Shown in pieces: positions 1-13,900 of a DNA stretch of 64,000 nt. The notes beneath the pieces are model-generated. The model was not told the DNA's origin. It worked only from the letters and a program-made list of their open reading frames with translations, and ran no database searches. The DNA lies in assembly GCA_032622095.1 (NCBI GenBank), contig CP136069.1, positions 3,189,566 to 3,253,565 of the forward strand, read 5' to 3'. The position numbers were made by a program, and so were the translations under genes. Source of the DNA: Siphonodentalium dalli. Taxonomy: Eukaryota; Mollusca; Scaphopoda; Gadilida; Siphonodentaliidae. Numbering within the stretch: the first letter of the stretch is position 1; each line of letters opens with the position of its first letter.

Positions 1-409
1 GTCTGAACAGACTGAACTTCTGACGATGGGCTAGTGTGAAAAAGCAAAACCTGCAAATATCTCTCAAGTTTACATGTGTACTATGTATATTTGACTCATC
101 TAGCCAACAATTAAACTCCATTTTATTTTAAAATAATAAAATGAACTAACTCTAAACTTGTTGTTTCTGATAAATTCAGTAAAGTATTCATTTGGAAACA
201 CTAATTTAGTGTATCGTGATATGTATCATATCATTGATGATGTATCTTAATTCGTATTGTATATTGACCAAGTGTATCGTTGCAGCCCTATACTGTGGGT
301 GCCACTACGAGTTAACTCATATTTATCTGGTCTCAAAATCAACACTGCACATGCCAAATAACGCATAATGCAAGTACTTAGTTACTGCATATCCATTGCT
401 CCGGTCAAA

Positions 410-584
410 TTTATTTATTTATTTTTAAAAAAAATTATTAAAATTGTAAAAAATAAAAAAAAATAATAACAAGTGATGAAAAATTGTTAGGCCAATGCAT
501 TCTCTTATATATGCGAGACGAGAATGCATTGGCACAGGGTATATGGGTTGATACAAAAATCTGACCTGGCACTTAAAGGGTTAA
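410..584. mobile_element. TTAA-type hairpin MITE (partial)
   Basis: It contains CCAATGCATTCTCTTATATA and a short opposite arm, then CTGGCACTTAAAGGGTTAA at the right end. The left end is degraded into A-rich sequence. Nothing else is recognisable in 1-410 and 585-1000. Confidence 0.65.
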
Positions 585-999
585 CACATGTTTATAATGG
601 AAACACGTATCTATTGACACAGAAAACATTCATTGTCACAATCCATGTAGAAAATGTGACAAATACCGGTACGAGATAACTCACAGTTGGCGTCCGGGAT
701 TGACACACAGAAAAATTTAGTCGTGGATGCTGCCTACAAGCTATCTCGTACTTAGAAACCGAAATTGGGAGCATTACTCGATATGTGACACTAAATTACA
801 ATGTACTACGACATCAAGGTGATTATTCAACAAAACATCTTGTGAAAGCATCAAGAATATACCGTAATTATTGTAGAAATATATTTATATCTGATAAAAT
901 ATTACACATCAGATTATTACTCATATTGCTTTAGCTCTGAGGTTTTTATAAAAGGCTATATATCAATATTAAACACCTAAAAAAATGAATGTCCCCCCC

Positions 1000-1485
1000 C
1001 CTAATAATAGTATTAAATTAACATTGTTTTTAGTTACATTTCCCTTCTAGGAAGTTTCCATATCCCCTAATTTGCAGAAGATAAAATTCATAATTGAGGT
1101 GCCCAATGGGTGAACATCAACTTCAACTGGGGAACTTCAATCTGATCCTAGGTCTACCATAGCAGTTAAGGGCCTTAGCAGAATGAGGTCCCCAGAGGGT
1201 GAATTTAGTAATGCTAGCCCGCTATGCGGGATAGCGTCACTAAACTCGCCCTCTGGGGACATTATTCTGCAAATGACAGACACGCTATTTGCAGGCTTGT
1301 CTGTGAAGTAGAAACTAAGACAGTTGTAGCCGCATTACATTCATTAGACTGGTCCCATTTGAACTGGTCTCCAGAGGGTGAATTTGGTGAAGCTAGCCCA
1401 CCATGCAGGATACTGTCACTAAATTCACCCTCTGTGGACCTCATTCTGCAAATATCAGACACACTAAATCCAGGCTTGCAGACTT
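1000..1485. mobile_element. AATGAGGTCCCCAGAGG foldback element copies
   Basis: Two hairpins (around 1180-1275 and 1367-1455) with arms GGTCCCCAGAGGGTGAATTT and its complement. They are joined to a body containing AACATTGTTTTTAGTTACAT and CCATAGCAGTTAAGGGCCTT. It is the same family as copies at 14854, 16978, 29200, 44267 and 48022. Short open frames here are hairpin sequence, not genes. Confidence 0.85.
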
Positions 1486-1524
1486 GGCACTCGCCTTTAA
1501 AAAAATTTATATAAAAACCTCAAA

Positions 1525-2255
1525 AAAAATAAAGTCCCCCCCGCTAATATATTCAGTAATATTTTATGAGATATTGGATGGATTTTGACTTAACTTTACG
1601 AAAATGTTTAGTGGTATCTGAGACACAACCTATGCGAGACACTGTCCTGTTAGTTATGTTATGGCCGACTGAGCATGAATTGAATGGAAGAGGGGTGCTT
1701 TTCAAAAGTTGCAAAACACTGACGTAGAGTTGACAGTCACTCCAGTGTTCCAGGCTGTAAATGTGGTCCAAAAGTGACACTCTAGTCCATGATAACATGC
1801 CTGTCATCTTCGGGACACAATATGCTCGCTGCATGCCCAGGCCAGTCAGTCTAACCACATTCCTTTGGAATAACACCTTGAAGTTTCATGCTGTGAGCAA
1901 CAGAGAGTTATTGAAATCAGTCTCTTTGAAGCCATTTTTCAGTAAACCATGTTTCCCACCATGCAGGCCATTGAGGCACCAACAGATACTTGTTCAAAGC
2001 CCATGCGAGAAGTGAGGGACCAAGGCACAGCCGAATGACTGATCACTCTACCTGCGTTTTTGCAACTTTTGAAAATTGCCCCTCTTCCATTCAATTCGTG
2101 CTCACTCAGTCATATCTCACCTCACAGGACAGTGCTTAGCACACTTGATGTCTCTGATACCACAAATCATTTGTGGAAAGATTCATCAAAATTCAATTAG
2201 ATATCTCTGAAAATATTGCAGAATATATTAGGGGGTGGGACTTTCTTTATCAAGT
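1525..2255. mobile_element. Long imperfect inverted-repeat element
   Basis: Arms at about 1525-1710 and 2050-2250 are inverted copies (for example TTTTCAAAAGTTGCAAAA against TTTTTGCAACTTTTGAAAA, and GGTATCTGAGACA against GTCTCTGATACC). The ends carry C-rich/G-rich GTCCCCCCC-type sequence. No convincing ORF. It is probably a decayed foldback DNA element in the last intron of the window. Confidence 0.6.
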
Positions 2256-2307
2256 TCAATGTCATGTATAAATGATACCGAGATGAATAATATTGTCCCA
2301 ACGTTAC

Positions 2308-4830
2308 TTATTCCTGATGATTCTTACCGAGATGAATGAGAGCATCAAGAATGTATGAAAGCTGTTTGTATCGGAGGAGATAATCGAGTGATGTCCCGAC
2401 ATTACTTATTAACGCTCCATGATGATTCTTACCGAGATGAATGAGAGCATCGAGAATGTATGAAAGCTGTTTGTATCGGAGGAGATAATCGAGTGCTGTC
2501 CCGACATTACTTATTAACGCTCCATGATGATTCTTACCGAGATGAATGAGAGCATCGAGAATGTATGAAAGCTGTTTGTATCGGAGGAGATAATCGAGTG
2601 ATGTCCCGACATTACTTATTAACGCTCCATGATGATTCTTACCGAGATGAATGAGAGCATCGAGAATGTATGAAAGCTGTTTGTATCGGAGGAGATAATC
2701 GAGTGCTGTCCCGACATTACTTATTAACGCTCCATGATGATTCTTACCGAGATGAATGAGAGCATCGAGAATGTATGAAAGCTGTTTGTATCGGAGGAGA
2801 TTATCGAGTGCTGTCCCGACATTACTTATTAACGCTCCATGATGATTCTTACCGAGATGAATGAGAGCATCGAGAATGTATGAAAGCTGTTTGTATCGGA
2901 GGAGATTATCGAGTGCTGTCCCGACATTACTTATTAACGCTCCATGATGATTCTTACCAAGATGAATGAGAGCATCGAGAATGTATGAAAGCTGTTTGTA
3001 TCGGAGGAGATAATCGAGTGCTGTCCCGACATTACTTATTAACGCTCCATGATGATTCTTACCGAGATGAATGAGAGCATCGAGAATGTATGAAAGCTGT
3101 TTGTATCGGAGGAGATAATCGAGTGATGTCCCGACATTACTTATTAACGCTCCATGATGATTCTTACCGAGATGAATGAGAGCATCGAGAATGTATGAAA
3201 GCTGTTTGTATCGGAGGAGATAATCGAGTGATGTCCCGACATTACTTATTAACGCGACATTACTTATTAACGCTCCATGATGATTCTTACCGAGATGAAT
3301 GAGAGCATCGAGAATGTATGAAAGCTGTTTGTATCGGAGGAGATAATCGAGTGATGTCCCGACATTACTTATTAACGCTCCATGATGATTCTTACCGAGA
3401 TGAATGAGAGCATCCAGAATGTATGAAAGCTGTTTGTATCGGAGGAGATTATCGAGTGCTGTCCCGACATTACTTATTAACGCTCCATGATGATTCTTAC
3501 CGAGATGAATGAGAGCATCGAGAATGTATGAAAGCTGTTTGTATCGGAGGAGATAATCGAGTGCTGTCCCGACATTACTTATTAACGCTCCATGATGATT
3601 CTTACCGAGATGAATGAGAGCATCGAGAATGTATGAAAGCTGTTTGTATTGGAGGAGATAATCGAGTGCTGTCCCGACATTACTTATTAACGCTCCATGA
3701 TGATTCTTACCGAGATGAATGAGAGCATCGAGAATGTATGAAAGCTGTTTGTATCGGAGGAGATAATCGAGTGCTGTCCCGACATTACTTATTAACGCTC
3801 CATGATGATTCTTACCGAGATGAATGAGAGCATCGAGAATGTATGAAAGCCGTTTGTATCGGAGGAGATAATCGAGTGATGTCCCGACATTACTTATTAA
3901 CGCTCCATGATGATTCTTACTGAGATGAATGAGTGCATCGAGAATGTATGAAAGCTGTTTGTATCGGAGGAGATTATCGAGTGCTGTCCCGACATTACTT
4001 ATTAACGCTTCATGATGATTCTTACCGAGATGAATGAGAGCATCGAGAATGTATGAAAGCTGTTTGTATTGGAGGAGATTATCGAGTGCTGTCCCGACAT
4101 TACCTATTAACGCTTCATGATGATTCTTACCGAGATGAATGAGTGCATCGAGAATGTATGAAAGCTGTTTGTATCGGAGGAGATAATCGAGTGCTGTCCC
4201 GACATTACTTATTAACGCTCCATGATGATTCTTACCGAGATGAATGAGAGCATCGAGAATGTATGAAAGCTGTTTGTATCGGAGGAGATAATCGAGTGCT
4301 GTCCCGACATTACTTATTAACGCTCCATGATGATTCTTACCGAGATGAATGAGAGCATCGAGAATGTATGAAAGCTGTTTGTATTGGAGGAGATTATCGA
4401 GTGCTGTCCCGACATTACCTATTAACGCTCCATGATGATTCTTACCGAGATGAATGAGAGCATCGAGAATGTATGAAAGCTGTTTGTATTGGAGGAGATA
4501 ATCGAGTGCTGTCCCGACATTACCTATTAATGCTCCATGATGATTCTTACCGAGATGAATGAGAGCATCGAGAATGTATGAAAGCTGTTTGTATCGGAGG
4601 AGATTATCGAGTGCTGTCCCGACATTACTTATTAACGCTCCATGATGATTCTTACCGAGATGAATGAGAGCATCGAGAATGTATGAAAGCTGTTTGTATC
4701 GGAGGAGATAATCGAGTGATGTCCCGACATTACTTATTAACGCTCCATGATGATTCTTACCGAGATGAATGAGTGCATCGAGAATGTATGAAAGCTGTTT
4801 GTATCGGAGGAGATAATCGAGAGCGGATTT
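2308..4830 (-). repeat. 105-bp minisatellite across exon 15 donor (24 units)
   Basis: About 24 tandem units of 105 bp, one with an extra 18 bp (a duplicated GACATTACTTATTAACGC near 3250). Each unit holds about 64 nt copied from the end of ASPM exon 15 (…[11 protein letters not shown]), the GTAAGAATC donor, and about 40 nt of intron. All lengths are multiples of three and no unit has a stop in the exon frame, so one frame stays open for 886 codons. Substitutions between units are both silent and amino-acid changing (Y/N, R/Q, A/S, G/S, G/E). The array ends with a degenerate unit near 2308. Confidence 0.95.
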
Positions 4831-4956
4831 TGTACGATTTCCAAGAGTTCTCTCCTCGGTGGCCAATCTGTTCACTTCTAATATCCGCTGTCTCACGAGG
4901 CTCAATCGCTTGTTGTTTCTCGATTCTTTTCTTACTTTGAAGCCCCTCCATGCCGA
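4761..4956 (-). CDS. ASPM: ASPM exon 15 of window: last IQ and start of C-terminal helical repeats
   Basis: This exon is 196 nt when the first donor is used (65 codons plus 1). It encodes [20 protein letters not shown], a basic linker, then [22 protein letters not shown], matching the start of the C-terminal domain of ASPM. In human ASPM the residue after this -HL is Glu, which fits the one-base overhang G before the donor CTCG/GTAAGA. The acceptor is CTTGACCTTTCAG/TCGGCA. The donor region is amplified 24 times downstream (2308-4830), so the true 3' end of the exon could be any in-phase donor as far as 2328. Confidence 0.92.
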
Positions 4957-7900
4957 CTGAAAGGTCAAGAAAGGTCAGTATAGAATAGAATAGAATAGAA
5001 TAGAATTTATTACCATAAAGGACCCCGAAGGGTAACATGTAGTGCGTAATCAAATTACACACAGATGAATGCAAATTCAAAAATAACATGCATAATATTA
5101 ATATATGATATTATAAGAAATGATAATAAGGCAGTTTTTAGGACGGATATCAGAATGGATACAAAGCAGTTGTCTTGAGAGGGCAAATGTCTGCTTACAA
5201 TGTACTTATGAATACTTGCTTGTGTTGAGACGAGGAAATCTTTAATAGAGATATTTAAATGAATCTGAAATTGATCAATTATAATATTTGTTTGGAGTTA
5301 CAGTGAATTAATATGACAGATGCATTCAGATAAGAATATATGTAATTATGTATTTTTCATATAACACAAGAAATGTCAGTATATAATGTATTCATGCCCG
5401 AGACTAAGATGCCTGTCCACAGAGGGTGTGAATTAAGTGATGCTATATCACATAGCGGGCTAGAATCACCAAATTCACCCTCTGGGGACCTCATTCTGCA
5501 TGGCCTATTGGCCTTATCTGCTATATGAGACAAAGACAAAGATTGAAGTTCCCAAATGGTGAATATTGTGATGTACACCCATTGGGAACCTCGATTATGC
5601 AATAAGTCATCTGCCAATTTGGGGATATAGAGAAACTAAACTAAAAAATAAATAGAATCTATGTAAAGAAGTTTCTATAGAAATTTTAAAAAGAAACTTT
5701 CCAGAGAAGATGAGGTCCCCACAATGTGAATTTGGTGATGCTGTTAGCGTCGCTGAATTCACCCTCCGGGGACCTCATTCTGCAAATGACAGACACGCTA
5801 TAATCAGGCTAATACGCTCCTGTATCTTTTTTTTAATTCTAAAGGTTTCCGGATTTATTATGTTTGTGTGTTTATGTACTCAACTTTTATTAGCCTGAAC
5901 CATTTAAAGACATATTATGGACTTGTTCGGGTGCGTGAAAATGATAAATTAGTACTCAGGCGCTATGCCAACTGGGGGAATGTAGCATTCTACTAACATC
6001 GCCCAAAATATCAAAGAAATCGACCATACCACTCCATAAAAAACACCGTCTGAACAACGCTCAATTGGAAATATTTACATCTCGATTCAGGACGCAACAA
6101 TTGGCGATAAACTAACGCCATTGGTATTCATTGCATTTAATATATATATAAGGCTGACGGTGTGTGTTGTAAATTTGGATTAATATTCATAAAAATAACT
6201 ACTTTGAGCAAGATTATTCTCCATTTCTAATTGATCACCTAACCGGAGTGTTTCACATCACTTTTAATAACACTTTCAGTGCCAAGTCCGATTTTTGTAT
6301 CAACCCATATTTCCTTGATCATTTTTCAAATTTATTGATTATAATAATGTGATACATTGATGGAAAGAGCTCTAAAATCGAACTTGGCACTGAAAGGGTT
6401 AATTTTGATATTTTTCACATAGAAAACAAACCTGAATAACAACTATAGCATTTCTTTTCGTTGCCATCGTTTTTCGGCAGAACCATTTCCGGATAGCGCA
6501 CTGAATACACTTAGCTGCGAATTCACGCCTTGCCTGGGATCGCCGGAAATACATCTGGATTTTAATTACAGCAGCGCGGCGTCTACAGAAGGATTTCCTT
6601 TCAAGGTATACTCTGAAACATCTCTGAAATAACAAGAAATCATGGCATTGAAATCCATGTAAAAAGGACGACGGCATGCACTATCCAGAACTCTATGTGA
6701 TGACTTATATGAATGTCAAGATTTAAATAACCATACATATTACATTAATATATGATTTTTCAAGTGGCCCATTCTCAATTTGGGTGAAATTTGAGTTACA
6801 TTAAGTACCCAACCCTTGGGTTGGAAATTCCAACTGGGGCTCAAATGAGTGGAACAAATAGTTCGCCCCTCCCATAATTTGGGTTGGAAATTATAATACA
6901 ACTGCACGTATTATAGCATATACGCGATTTGGTTTCCACCACATGTGGCTGGCCATTGGGAAACCCATTCTGGATGATAATTTTTATGAGATATTTTCAA
7001 AATAAATAATCTGATCTGCAGTGGATTTTTTGTCTTATGACTTCCCAAGGATGGTCGTTATAACTTTTACCACCAGTCGAGTAAAGTTTCTATAGCCTCA
7101 TTGGCACACCGTACGACTACTATATAGAACCTACTATTAATTATTAAATTTTTTAAATGGTCTTTCGGATCCCCAGTACATTGTGATTTGCTTTAAGTGT
7201 GCTATGTCGTTGGCAAAACATCAATAACTTTCGCGGGGAAATGCGCGTGCCAATATAACGTCGCTTTGGATACAACATATGACGTCGCCTAACAGTTTAC
7301 TGTAAAGTGTGACTGTGCTTTTACTAATTTACTAAACTAAAGAAAAGTTTATTTAGTGATATGACAAACATTTTAGATATTTACGAGATGAGTCACGCTG
7401 TTTTTGCGATGTGGCTAACGAATTTGTGCAGTTTTATTTTTTACGTAATTTCCCGAATGGCATAGCAACCCCGAGTCCGGTTGACAATATTTATGATTTA
7501 AGTAATGATTATTGTATAAATTATAAACCATGTAATACCTTCACGCAATGAATACCGCTGTTTTGGCTAAATGAAAAGTTACATTTTGTAGTTTTAATTT
7601 TATTGCAATGACGTTTCAAGATGGCGGCCCCTCAAATTCAAGATGGCGGCGCCCATGTTCGAAAACGAACTTAGTATAAGGACGACCAGCGCATATGTTG
7701 CTACGCAACACATGCGCGGCTGTTCTGCGCCCAGCTGGTCGTCCTTAAAAAATAGAACTCTCAAATTAATTAATCAAGAGCTGCAGCATAATTGCAATCA
7801 ACAGGTACAGTAATGCCCTAAATTATCGACTTCTTAACCACAGCTGAATTATGGGTAACTTTTCAGGATTTAGTCGGAAATATGGCTTGTTGCAATTCAT

Positions 7901-10900
7901 TGGAAAGCTCTCACTGAGAGCTTTCCGATGAATGGTAACAAGCCATATTTCTGACTAAATCCTGAAAAATTACCCATAATTCTGCTGTGGTTAAGGAGTC
8001 GATTATTTAGAGCATTACTGTAGTTTATCCGATTGCATACCAGAGAGGTATGGCCATTGAGAATGATGATGATGTTTACACAACTAATCCCCTTTCTTTG
8101 GAGGCGCCTGTAAGTTGATGCATCCATATGTTCTATAATCATATTGGCAGGTGATTGGTTAATATATAATCATATTGGCAGCCTGGCAGGTGATTGGTTA
8201 ATATATAATCATATTGGCAGCCTGGCAGGTGATTGGTTAATATATAATCATATTGGCAGGTGATTGGTTAATATATAATCATATTGGCAGGTGATTGGTT
8301 AATATATAATCATATTGGCAGGTGATTGGTTAATATATAATCATATTGGCAGCCTGGCAGGTGATTGGTTTCAAATTGCATTTCAGAAAGATTCCAATAT
8401 TTTGAGTTATCAGGCATAACAATGCAATAAAAGAAGAAAAAAAGAGAAGAAATATCACTTTCCCTTGAAGGTGACTATTGCCCCTGTTACGAGGCAACTT
8501 GTGAGCGAATTTATACCCTGATCTCTAATAATTTGTAATGTTGCGTTCAAAGTATTTTTGAATATAATACCCATCTGACCTTTGACAAACCAGTGCACAC
8601 ATATTGCAACAGACCATCAACCCGTAGGTTAATTACCACGCCTTGTTTCGTTTAAATCATGTAATGTATATGGAGTTATGGAGTGGACATGAAGGGTAGT
8701 GTTTGATGACTTAAATGAGAGAACAATCTTGTCCTGTGACCTTGACCTTCAAAAATTGGAAAACAAATTTGTTCATGACACATCGTCTCCTCGTTAGGAA
8801 CTACGCCAAATTTCAACAGAATCCAATAAAGCATCGTGATGTTATGCAGCGGACACGAAGGTTGCAAGATAATATGACTAGTGAAGATGAAGTCTAAGTT
8901 TGAAAGCACCCTGTGACCTTGACCTTTTACAAACCACAAAACACACATATCGCGAGACACTGTCACCCTTAGGTTAACCATCACGTCTTGTTTCATTGGA
9001 ATCATGTGATGTACACAAACGTTATGAAGTGGACACGAAGGTTGGTGTCTGGTGTCTTAACTCTTTAACACTCAAATAGTTTTCTAGGGTAACCCTCAAT
9101 GACGTGATTTGACGTGGCTACCTATTCCTCAATGACGTGATTTGATGTGTTGGTTTGCATGGCAAGTTTTTTGTTTATATAAATGGTGTATATTCAGTTT
9201 TTTTATGCTTTATTGAATATGAATACTGTGACATAACTGCTCAGATCAACACATTGTCGATTTCTGGTCAAGTAGCGGGAAGTTTATATCGCTAAGTGCA
9301 GTTTAATATGGAATAATCCATTTCAATCCCAACTGGGGGTGCAAATAATTATTCCATTTTCAATGACATACCGGTACCCAGGTATTACAACGTACTGGTA
9401 TCAGTACTGGAATTGTCTTCTAATATTTCCAAATCCGCCTGAACAAACCAAAGATCTATTTTTTGTTGCCATATTCTGAATAATTATATCGTTTGAACCA
9501 ACTTTGCGATTCTTAATTCAACTTCGGTCGAATGAAAACCAAGTGTGTGTGTTGTGTTGCAAACCGGAAGAGTGGATCAATCGGGAGGTTATTGGAAGAG
9601 CCTGTATAATTGATGGAAGAGCCGGACCAATCCAACCCAAATAAGGAAGTTGAATTTATTTTTATTTTTTATTGATATTAGGAATCGTAGAGATTATTCA
9701 TATTTAAGAGAAGATTAATACCATCGCACCAGATAAATAAACAACATGTTTTGCGAAAGCGACAAACTGAAAATGACGCAACCAACAATCACGCCATAAA
9801 ATGTTATGATTTACTTGATATTAAAGCTAGATTTGTCCAGTTTTCTCCGCAAAAGTTGAAATTATAATCTGAGATGGGATGTGTGTTCCCTTCATCACAA
9901 GGATTTCCCCCTAAATGAACCGTCTGTTCAACTTTTTCTGGTGACTTTCTCAACTTTTCCGAGGAAGTTTGGCATAAATAAAAATGAAATTTTATCCATT
10001 CCTGTATGATTTAGACCGACCAGTTCCGTTGTATAGGCGTGATTCTCACAATGAAAATTTAGCTGGTAATAAGTTGTAGAATAACGGATACAATTTGCAT
10101 TGAAATGTACCTTTCGGAGGTGTTCAAGGTACCCATTAGACACGTCAAATCACGTCATTGAGGGTTAAAGAGTTATTAAATCAAGAGAACGACCTTGACC
10201 TTCAACAATTCGGAAAGAAATTTGTGTGCAATACATCGCCTTCTCACAATGAACAACTATGGCAAGTTTCAACAGAATCCAATAAAACAACGCGATGTTA
10301 TGGAGCGGACACGAAAAATCTTACAGATGAACAGAAAAGAGAAACAGTATATGCTCCCGAAAATTAATTAAGACCCCAATGAAATCTTGAGGATAAGTCA
10401 CCTTGTGTCTAAGTCACTTTGTTCTCTGTATAATTAAGACGACCATGAAATCTTTGTACAAGTCACCTTGTGTATAAGTCACTCTGTTCTCTGTATAATT
10501 AAGACCCCCATGATATCTTGTACAAGTCACCTTGTGTATAAGTCACTTTGTTCTCTGTATAATTAAAACCCCCATGATATCTTGTACAAGTCACCTTGTG
10601 TATAAGTCACTTTGTTCTCTGTATAATTAAGACCCCCATGATATCTTGTACAAGTCACCTTGTGTATAAGTCACTCTGTTCTCTGTATAATTAAGACCCC
10701 CATGATATCTTGTACAAGTCACCTTGTGTATAAGTCACTCTGTTCTCTGTATAATTAAGACCCCCCATGATATCTTGTACAAGTCACCTTGTGTACAAGT
10801 CACTTTGTTCTCTGTATAATTAAGACCCCCATGATATCTTGTACAAGTCACCTTGTGTATAAGTCACTTTGTTCTCTGTATAATTAAGATCCCCCATGAT

Positions 10901-13900
10901 ATCTTGTACAAGTCACCTTGTGTATAAGTCACTCTGTTCTCTGTATAATTAAGACCCCCATGATATCTTGTACAAGTCACCTTGTGTATAAGTCACTTTG
11001 TTCTCTGTATAATTAAGACCCCCATGATATCTTGTACAAGTCACCTTGTGTATAAGTCACTTTGTTCTCTGTATAATTAAGACCCCCATGATATATTGTA
11101 CAAGTCACCTTGTGTATAAGTCACTTTGTTCTCTGTATAATTAAGACCCCCCATGATATCTTGTACAAGTCACCTTGTGTATAAGTCACTCGGTTCTCTG
11201 TATAATTAAGACCCCCATGATATCTTGTACAAGTCACCTTGTGTATAAGTCACTTTGTTCTCTGTATAATTAAGACCCCCATGATATCTTGTACAAGTCA
11301 CCTTGTGTATAAGTCACTTTGTTCTCTGTATAATTAAGACCCCCCATGATATCTTGTACAAGTCACCTTGTGTATAAGTCACTTTGTTCTCTGTATAATT
11401 AAGACCCCCCATGATATCTTGTACAAGTCACCTTGTGTATAAGTCACTTTGTTCTCTGTATAATTAAGACCCCCATGATATCTTGTACAAGTCACCTTGT
11501 GTATAAGTCACTTTGTTCTCTGTATAATTAAGACCCCCCATGATATCTTGTACAAGTCACCTTGTGTATAAGTCACTTTGTTCTCTGTATAATTAAGACC
11601 CCCCATGATATCTTGTACAAGTCACCTTGGGTATAAGTCACTTTGTTCTCTGTATAATTAAGACCCCCCATGATATCTTGTACAAGTCACCTTGGGTATA
11701 AGTCACTCTGTTCTCTGTATAATTAAGACCCCCATGATATCTTGTACAAGTCACCTTGTGTATAAGTCACTTTGTTCTCTGTATAATTAAGACCCCCATG
11801 ATATCTTGTACAAGTCACCTTGTGTATAAGTCACTTTGTTCTCTGTATAATTAAGACCCCCATGATATCTTGTACAAGTCACCTTGTGTATAAGTCACTT
11901 TGTTCTCTGTATAATTAAGACCCCCCATGATATCTTGTACAAGTCACCTTGTGTATAAGTCACTTTGTTCTCTGTATAATTAAGACCCCCATGATATCTT
12001 GTACAAGTCACCTTGTGTATAAGTCACTTTGTTCTCTGTATAATTAAGACCCCCATGATATCTTGTACAAGTCACCTTGTGTATAAGTCACTCTGTTCTC
12101 TGTATAATTAAGACCCCCCCATGATATCTTGTACAAGTCACCATGTGTATAAGTCACTTTGTTCTCTGTATAATTAAGACCCCCATGATATCTTGTACAA
12201 GTCACCTTGTGTATAAGTCACTTTGTTCTCTGTATAATTAAGACCCCCCATGATATCTTGTACAAGTCACCTTGTGTATAAGTCACTTTGTTCTCTGTAT
12301 AATTAAGACCCCCATGATATCTTGTACAAGTCACCTTGTGTATAAGTCACTTTGTTCTCTGTATAATTAAGACCCCCATGATATCTTGTACAAGTCACCT
12401 TGTGTATAAGTCACTCTGTTCTCTGTAAAATTAAGACCCCCATGATATCTTGTACAAGTCACCTTGTGTATAAGTCACTTTGTTCTCTGTATAATTAAGA
12501 CCCCCATGATATCTTGTACAAGTCACCTTGTGTATAAGTCACTTTGTTCTCTGTATAATTAAGACCCCCATGATATCTTGTACAAGTCACCTTGTGTATA
12601 AGTCACTTTGTTCTCTGTATAATTAAGACCCCCATGATATCTTGTACAAGTCACCTTGTGTATAAGTCACTTTGTTCTCTGTATAATTAAGACCCCCATG
12701 ATATCTTGTACAAGTCACCTTGTGTATAAGTCACTTTGTTCTCTGTATAATTAAGACCCCCATGATATCTTGTACAAGTCACCTTGTGTATAAGTCACTT
12801 TGTTCTCTGTATAATTAAGACCCCCCATGATATCTTGTACAAGTCACCTTGTGTATAAGTCACTCTGTTCTCTGTATAATTAAGACCCCCCCCATGATAT
12901 CTTGTACAAGTCACCTTGTGTATAAGTCACTCTGTTCTCTGTATAATTAAGACCCCCATGATATCTTGTACAAGTCACCTTGTGTATAAGTCACTTTGTT
13001 CTCTGTATAATTAAGACCCCCATGATATCTTGTACAAGTCACCTTGTGTATAAGTCACTTTGTTCTCTGTATAATTAAGACCCCCATGATATCTTGTACA
13101 AGTCACCTTGTGTATAAGTCACTTTGTTCTCTGTATAATTAAGACCCCCATGATATCTTGTACAAGTCACCTTGTGTATAAGTCACTTTGTTCTCTGCAT
13201 AATTAAGACCCCCATGATATCTTGTACAAGTCACCTTGTGTATAAGTCACTTTGTTCTCTGTATAATTAAGACCCCCATGATATCTTGTACAAGTCACCT
13301 TGTGTATAAGTCACTTTGTTCTCTGTATAATTAAGACCCCCCATGATATCTTGTACAAGTCACCTTGTGTATAAGTCACTCTGTTCTCTGTATAATTAAG
13401 ACCCCCCATGATATCTTGTACAAGTCACCTTGTGTATAAGTCACTCTGTTCTCTGTATAATTAAGACCCCCATGATATCTTGTACAAGTCACCTTGTGTA
13501 TAAGTCACTTTGTTCTCTGTATAATTAAGACCCCCATGATATCTTGTACAAGTCACCTTGTGTATAAGTCACTTTGTTCTCTGTATAATTAAGACGACTA
13601 TGAAATCTTTGTACAAGTCACCTTGTGTAAAAGTCACTTTGTTCTCTGTATAATTAAGACCCCCATGATATCTTTGTACAAGTCACATTGTGTATAAGTC
13701 ACTTTGTTCTCTGTATAATTAAGACGACCATGAAATCTTTGTATTATTGATGAGGGCCGTCATGAAATCTTGTGTATAAGTCATATTGTTGAGTGTGAGA
13801 TTAAAGGTACTCAATCCGATTCGATGGTCCCCATATCATCAGATTCCAACAACAACAATTTTTTTTTTAAATGCCGCTTCAGTTATCAGAATCGATTAAT

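Noticed and set aside
1-2300. Remaining C-terminal exons of ASPM
   Set aside because: I looked on the minus strand for sequence resembling the conserved region after the -HL(E) junction and saw only repeats, so those exons should lie left of the window.
2308-4968. A stand-alone 886-residue leucine-rich repeat protein
   Set aside because: The first 65 codons are ASPM exon 15 and every repeat contains the exon end, its donor and intron sequence. It is a junction array, with only the possibility of in-frame extension.
10378-13745. CRISPR-like array
   Set aside because: Units are directly adjacent with no unique spacers, and the window is an animal gene.
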